From the NCBI GenBank assembly GCA_002428735.1, contig DIXO01000053.1, positions 49,153 to 113,152 of the forward strand: 64,000 nucleotides of DNA, written 5' to 3'. The DNA is from Syntrophaceae bacterium UBA6078. Its GTDB lineage: Bacteria; Desulfobacterota; Syntrophia; Syntrophales; UBA2210. Position 1 is the stretch's first letter. Each line of letters opens with the position of its first letter. The notes beneath the pieces were generated by a model, which saw nothing but the letters and a program-made list of their open reading frames with translations, made no database searches and was not told where the DNA came from. A program made the position numbers and the translations under genes. Shown here piece after piece: positions 60,664 to 64,000 of the stretch.

Positions 60664-63600
60664 TGAAGAGGCCCTTCGCAATCATTTTCCTTGTCCTCCT
60701 CGCGGTGCTCTCCCCTCGCCTGGAAACGGTACATGCGGACGGGTCGCAGAAGATCTGCGCGAAGGACATGAACGGAGACGGCAACGTCGATTTCACGAGC
60801 GAGGTTGCCAACTGCGTAACCGTCCAAGGCAGCGATTTTTGTCCTCTGGGAGCGGTCAATTGCGGGCTGGGTGTGATGGATCCCCTGTGTCCCACCAACG
60901 GGACGGGCTGCCCCGGGGGGACGTACAATCCCACGCTGAACAGGTGCGAAAGACCGCAGATCGTGACCGGTTACAAGTGCCCGACGACAGGAACGACTTA
61001 CGGGGACCAGGCCTCATGCCAAAACGCCTGCATGCAGACTGCTTCCTGCCAGACCGGGACGTATTCCGTATCCGTCTCTCCGGACCAATCGAGCTCGTAC
61101 TGGTTTTACAACGGTGCCTACCGGATGTTCTGCAGCGGGAACGGTCTCTACCTGTCGGCGAACCCGGGAGGAAGCAGCCGGAGCTGGACTCTTTCGGGCG
61201 CCTCCTGCTCCGGGGACGCGAACGGCGGTGAAAACGCTTTCATCACCTACCTCCAGGGGAGCGGCAACCAGCTTTACGTTTACGGCTGCGACGGGATGCA
61301 GGACCCGGAGTACGGCTCCTGGATGCCGGTCAATTGCGGCCGGCTTTTCGGCGTTCTCACGTTCGATCACGCCGTGGTCAGCGGATCCACGAGGAGCACG
61401 TCCTGCATACTCGACGACGCTTCGTATCTCTCTTTTCATGACCGGTGCGACTGGGCGACGTGGACGGGCATCGGAATATCGGGCGCCTCCTATCAGAACT
61501 GTCCCCTCGGAAATTATCCGTGCAGCGGAGGGACCTGTTCGACCGGATCCGCCTGCACCGCCGTTAACGGCTGCCCGTCCGGCTACCAGCTTGTAAGCGG
61601 TATCTGCATCGCCCAACCCCAAGGGGGCGTGGCCGTGACAGTCGACAGATCGACTCATCTGTGTGAAGCCCCAGTGACGAACAGCTGCACGGGAGAGGGC
61701 TTTTCCTTCGATCCAACCGGCGACTCCTGCGTCAAGAATCCGGATTGCGGCGAAGGCATGCTGGATGGCGGTCTCGACCTCTGCATATTCAATATCGGGA
61801 GCGACCGGTGTCCGGCCGGCTTCGAATATAACGCGGCATTCTCAGCCTGTACCAGGGACGCGGCCTGCCCGGGCGGCGGAATCCTCAACCGGTTGCGGGA
61901 CGTCTGCGAGACGGCAAACGTCTCGTCCTGCCCGGAAGGGACGGCCATGGACCCGGGATCGGGTGACTGCCTCGCGGAGCCTTCCTGCCAGGTCGGAAAT
62001 TTCGACGCGGACCTCGGTAAATGCGTCCTTTCGGCGGCGTCCCTCGCCCAGGCGGGATACGTCTTCAATCCCGGCCTTGACCGGTTCGAACGGCCGCCGC
62101 CCTGCCCAGACGGGAGCTCGTACTCGGATGCGGCGGATCTCTGCACGACTCCCGCCGGTCACGCGTGTCCTTCCCCCGGCGTTTACAACGCTTCATCGGG
62201 AAAATGCGAGGCCACGGGCGTACCGGTATGCCCGGCCGCGGGCATGACCTACGACGACGCGGCCGGAGCCTGTTACGCCCCCGCCGCCTGTCCCGGCGCC
62301 GGAGCGACCCTGAACGGCGTGACGGACCTGTGCGAGGCGGCTTTCACGCCCGCGTGCGCGGGAGGATATTCATGGAACCCGGCAAGGTTGCTGTGCGAGA
62401 TGGATCCTTCCTGTTCCACGGGGACGTACAATCCCGCGAGGGACCGGTGCGAATCGGCCCCGTCCGGGACGTCCTGCCCGGCGTCTTACGCCTGGAACGG
62501 CTCGGCCGGTAAATGCCAGGCGTCGCCGTCCTGTTCCGCCGGCGCCTATAATCCCGTCACCGATCGGTGCGAACAGTCCACGACGGCCAGCTACGCGTGT
62601 TCACTCGGAGGGAGTTATCCGAGCCTTGCCGCGTGTTCTTCCTCGTGCGCGCAATCGGCCGCTTGCAGCACCGTTACCCCGAACGTGACGCTGTCGGGAC
62701 CGCAGGCCTGGTGCCAGCCCAGCCGCATCGTCTGTTCCGGCGGCACTCTCACCTTCTATTGCAGCCAGGGCGGTTCCCTGTCTTACAACGTGACGGGCAT
62801 GAACTGTTCATCGGACGTATCCCTTCCCGGCAGTTACTATATTTCCTACCTCGTGGGATCGGGACAGGGATTCACCATTTACGGATGTCAAAACGTGTAC
62901 GATCCGGAATTCGGATACTACCCCAACGGGATTTGCGACTTCACCGGTTACGTGAGCACGCAGGGCGTCAACGTCACGGGTTCGACTTATCCCGGCACCC
63001 CGGTTTACTGGAACGCCCTGGACGCCCTGGGCGTAAACACCTTTCCCGGCTACCCGAACGCGCTTTGGGGGCATGATTCAACGATCTGGACGCCCTGGTA
63101 CCCCCTTTATTTCAACGGCATCCCTTACCAGGTCTGCCCTCTGGGTAATTATGCCTGCAGCGGGGGGTACTGCTCAGCACCGGGAGCCTGTTCCGGCCCC
63201 ACCTATTCCTGCCCGGTCGGCTGGACCCTTTCCGGCTCCACCTGCTACCAGGCCGCAGGTTGCCCGGCGGGCGGGAGCCTGAACGGTACCTCCGAGAAAT
63301 GCGAGGCGGCCGGCACGCCGACTTGTTCAAACGGCACGTATGATCCTGCTAATGGGGTCTGCTACCAAGCCGTAACCTGTCCCAACGGCGGCAGCCTGAA
63401 CGGTTCGGTCGATAAGTGCCAGCTCGCCCCCTCCAATTCCTGCCAGACTGGTTTTACCCTGGATTCGGGAAGGAGCCTTTGCACTGCTCTTCCACAATGT
63501 GCGGCAGGGACCTATCATTCCAGTCGCGACCGGTGCGAGCAGGCGCCCGCTACCGGCTGCGCTGCCGATTATACCTGGAACGGCGGCAGGGGCCTGTGCG

Positions 63601-64000
63601 AATCCAATCCCACGCACGACTGCTCCCTGTACGGTTTTTCTTACAACCCGGCGATCGATCTCTGCTCGAAAGAGGTCGTCTGCCCGGGCGGTGGATATCT
63701 CAGCGGCGAAGCCGATCTTTGCGTTGTCCAGATGTATTCGGGAATGTGCCCCGCGGGGTTCGTCTACAACCCGTCGACTGATTCCTGCCTGCGCGATCCG
63801 TCCTGCCCGGCCGGCGTTTTCGATCCGGCGACTCGGAAATGCATTGCACCGCCGGCAGACGGCTGCGCGAGCGGGTACGCTTACAATTCCGGTACCGGAA
63901 CGTGCCAAATGCCCCCGGTGTGCGAGACGGGAACATACGACGGCGGGATCGACAAATGCGCGGTTCCCGGATCAGCCATCTGTCCGGCCCAGTACACGTT
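60663..64000 (+). CDS. Giant cysteine-rich repeat protein, 3' end beyond the window
   Basis: The frame is open from the ATG at 60663 (overlapping the previous stop, TGATG) to the last base, at least 1112 codons. A signal peptide (AIIFLVLLAVLSPRLETVHA) is followed by KDMNGDGNVDF, an EF-hand/dockerin-like loop. Most of the rest consists of ~20-25-residue repeats of the type C-P-x-G-x-x-Y-N-x-x-x-D-x-C-E. Two copies of a larger ~200-residue module (about 60961-61560 and 62590-63190) share GSG..YGC....DPE.G and CPLGNY.CSGG.CS patterns. A secreted adhesin or mating-pair protein is likely; TraN or a tip adhesin are candidates. Confidence 0.75.
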   Translation, partial: MKRPFAIIFLVLLAVLSPRLETVHADGSQKICAKDMNGDGNVDFTSEVANCVTVQGSDFCPLGAVNCGLGVMDPLCPTNGTGCPGGTYNPTLNRCERPQIVTGYKCPTTGTTYGDQASCQNACMQTASCQTGTYSVSVSPDQSSSYWFYNGAYRMFCSGNGLYLSANPGGSSRSWTLSGASCSGDANGGENAFITYLQGSGNQLYVYGCDGMQDPEYGSWMPVNCGRLFGVLTFDHAVVSGSTRSTSCILDDASYLSFHDRCDWATWTGIGISGASYQNCPLGNYPCSGGTCSTGSACTAVNGCPSGYQLVSGICIAQPQGGVAVTVDRSTHLCEAPVTNSCTGEGFSFDPTGDSCVKNPDCGEGMLDGGLDLCIFNIGSDRCPAGFEYNAAFSACTRDAACPGGGILNRLRDVCETANVSSCPEGTAMDPGSGDCLAEPSCQVGNFDADLGKCVLSAASLAQAGYVFNPGLDRFERPPPCPDGSSYSDAADLCTTPAGHACPSPGVYNASSGKCEATGVPVCPAAGMTYDDAAGACYAPAACPGAGATLNGVTDLCEAAFTPACAGGYSWNPARLLCEMDPSCSTGTYNPARDRCESAPSGTSCPASYAWNGSAGKCQASPSCSAGAYNPVTDRCEQSTTASYACSLGGSYPSLAACSSSCAQSAACSTVTPNVTLSGPQAWCQPSRIVCSGGTLTFYCSQGGSLSYNVTGMNCSSDVSLPGSYYISYLVGSGQGFTIYGCQNVYDPEFGYYPNGICDFTGYVSTQGVNVTGSTYPGTPVYWNALDALGVNTFPGYPNALWGHDSTIWTPWYPLYFNGIPYQVCPLGNYACSGGYCSAPGACSGPTYSCPVGWTLSGSTCYQAAGCPAGGSLNGTSEKCEAAGTPTCSNGTYDPANGVCYQAVTCPNGGSLNGSVDKCQLAPSNSCQTGFTLDSGRSLCTALPQCAAGTYHSSRDRCEQAPATGCAADYTWNGGRGLCESNPTHDCSLYGFSYNPAIDLCSKEVVCPGGGYLSGEADLCVVQMYSGMCPAGFVYNPSTDSCLRDPSCPAGVFDPATRKCIAPPADGCASGYAYNSGTGTCQMPPVCETGTYDGGIDKCAVPGSAICPAQYT

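Noticed and set aside
1..64000. tRNA or rRNA genes and tRNA-associated attachment sites
   Set aside because: No cloverleaf-like or ribosomal sequence could be recognised by reading; a covariance-model scan would be needed to be certain.

Overview
The window looks like chromosomal DNA of an anaerobic deltaproteobacterium (Desulfobacterota, Syntrophales-like) that carries a large integrative/conjugative element (ICE). The host assignment is an inference from gene content: a 2-hydroxyacyl-CoA-dehydratase-activase-type giant protein, a TorF-like porin with Amt and PII, a FabA/KAS lipid cluster, and high-GC coding throughout. No rRNA, tRNA or CRISPR array was recognised.

1-5.9 kb: the end of a PabB-PabC fusion, a UbiA prenyltransferase, then a nitrogen-acquisition group (porin, AmtB, PII) behind a consensus sigma-54 promoter. 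A truncated FRG-domain gene follows.

5.98-17.1 kb: two minus-strand operons that appear to form one lipid regulon. The upstream one encodes a FabA-like dehydratase (with an apparent frameshift), a ketoacyl-ACP synthase, an acyl carrier protein and a lysophospholipid acyltransferase. The downstream one encodes a TetR repressor, an HD-domain membrane protein, a 1438-residue activase/DUF2229/dehydratase-like protein with the architecture reported for anaerobic plasmalogen synthase, a phasin-like coiled coil and a UbiB-family kinase. Both promoters carry nearly the same 24-bp element, which suggests that the TetR protein controls both.

17.4-19.4 kb: an AbiEi/AbiEii toxin-antitoxin pair whose promoter lies inside nested palindromes, followed by a truncated tyrosine integrase fragment marking a probable element edge.

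19.4-64 kb: the element. A minus-strand block holds an XRE regulator, an excisionase-like protein, a ParM/RHH partition pair, a winged-helix protein, a repeat-rich cis region, a VKOR-thioredoxin fusion, a small protein, a sigma-like factor and a replication-initiation-like protein with a 33-bp minisatellite. A more AT-rich cargo operon of eight overlapping or nearly abutting genes (25.7-45.3 kb) encodes a phosphorothioate modification/restriction system: SspB-SspC-SspD-like modification genes, DptF/G/H (SspFGH)-like restriction genes, then a second DUF4007 plus large ATPase pair. A Ski2-like helicase, a WYL regulator and a SIR2-domain protein follow. The plus strand from 51 kb carries an F-type conjugation operon (OmpA-like, DsbC, pilin, TraL, E, K, B, V, C) and two cysteine-rich secreted proteins. 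The second of these is a giant repeat protein that runs off the window.

The most promising undescribed arrangement is the phosphorothioation locus with DUF4007/ATPase modules at both ends. The apparent TetR-controlled plasmalogen/fatty-acid regulon is next.
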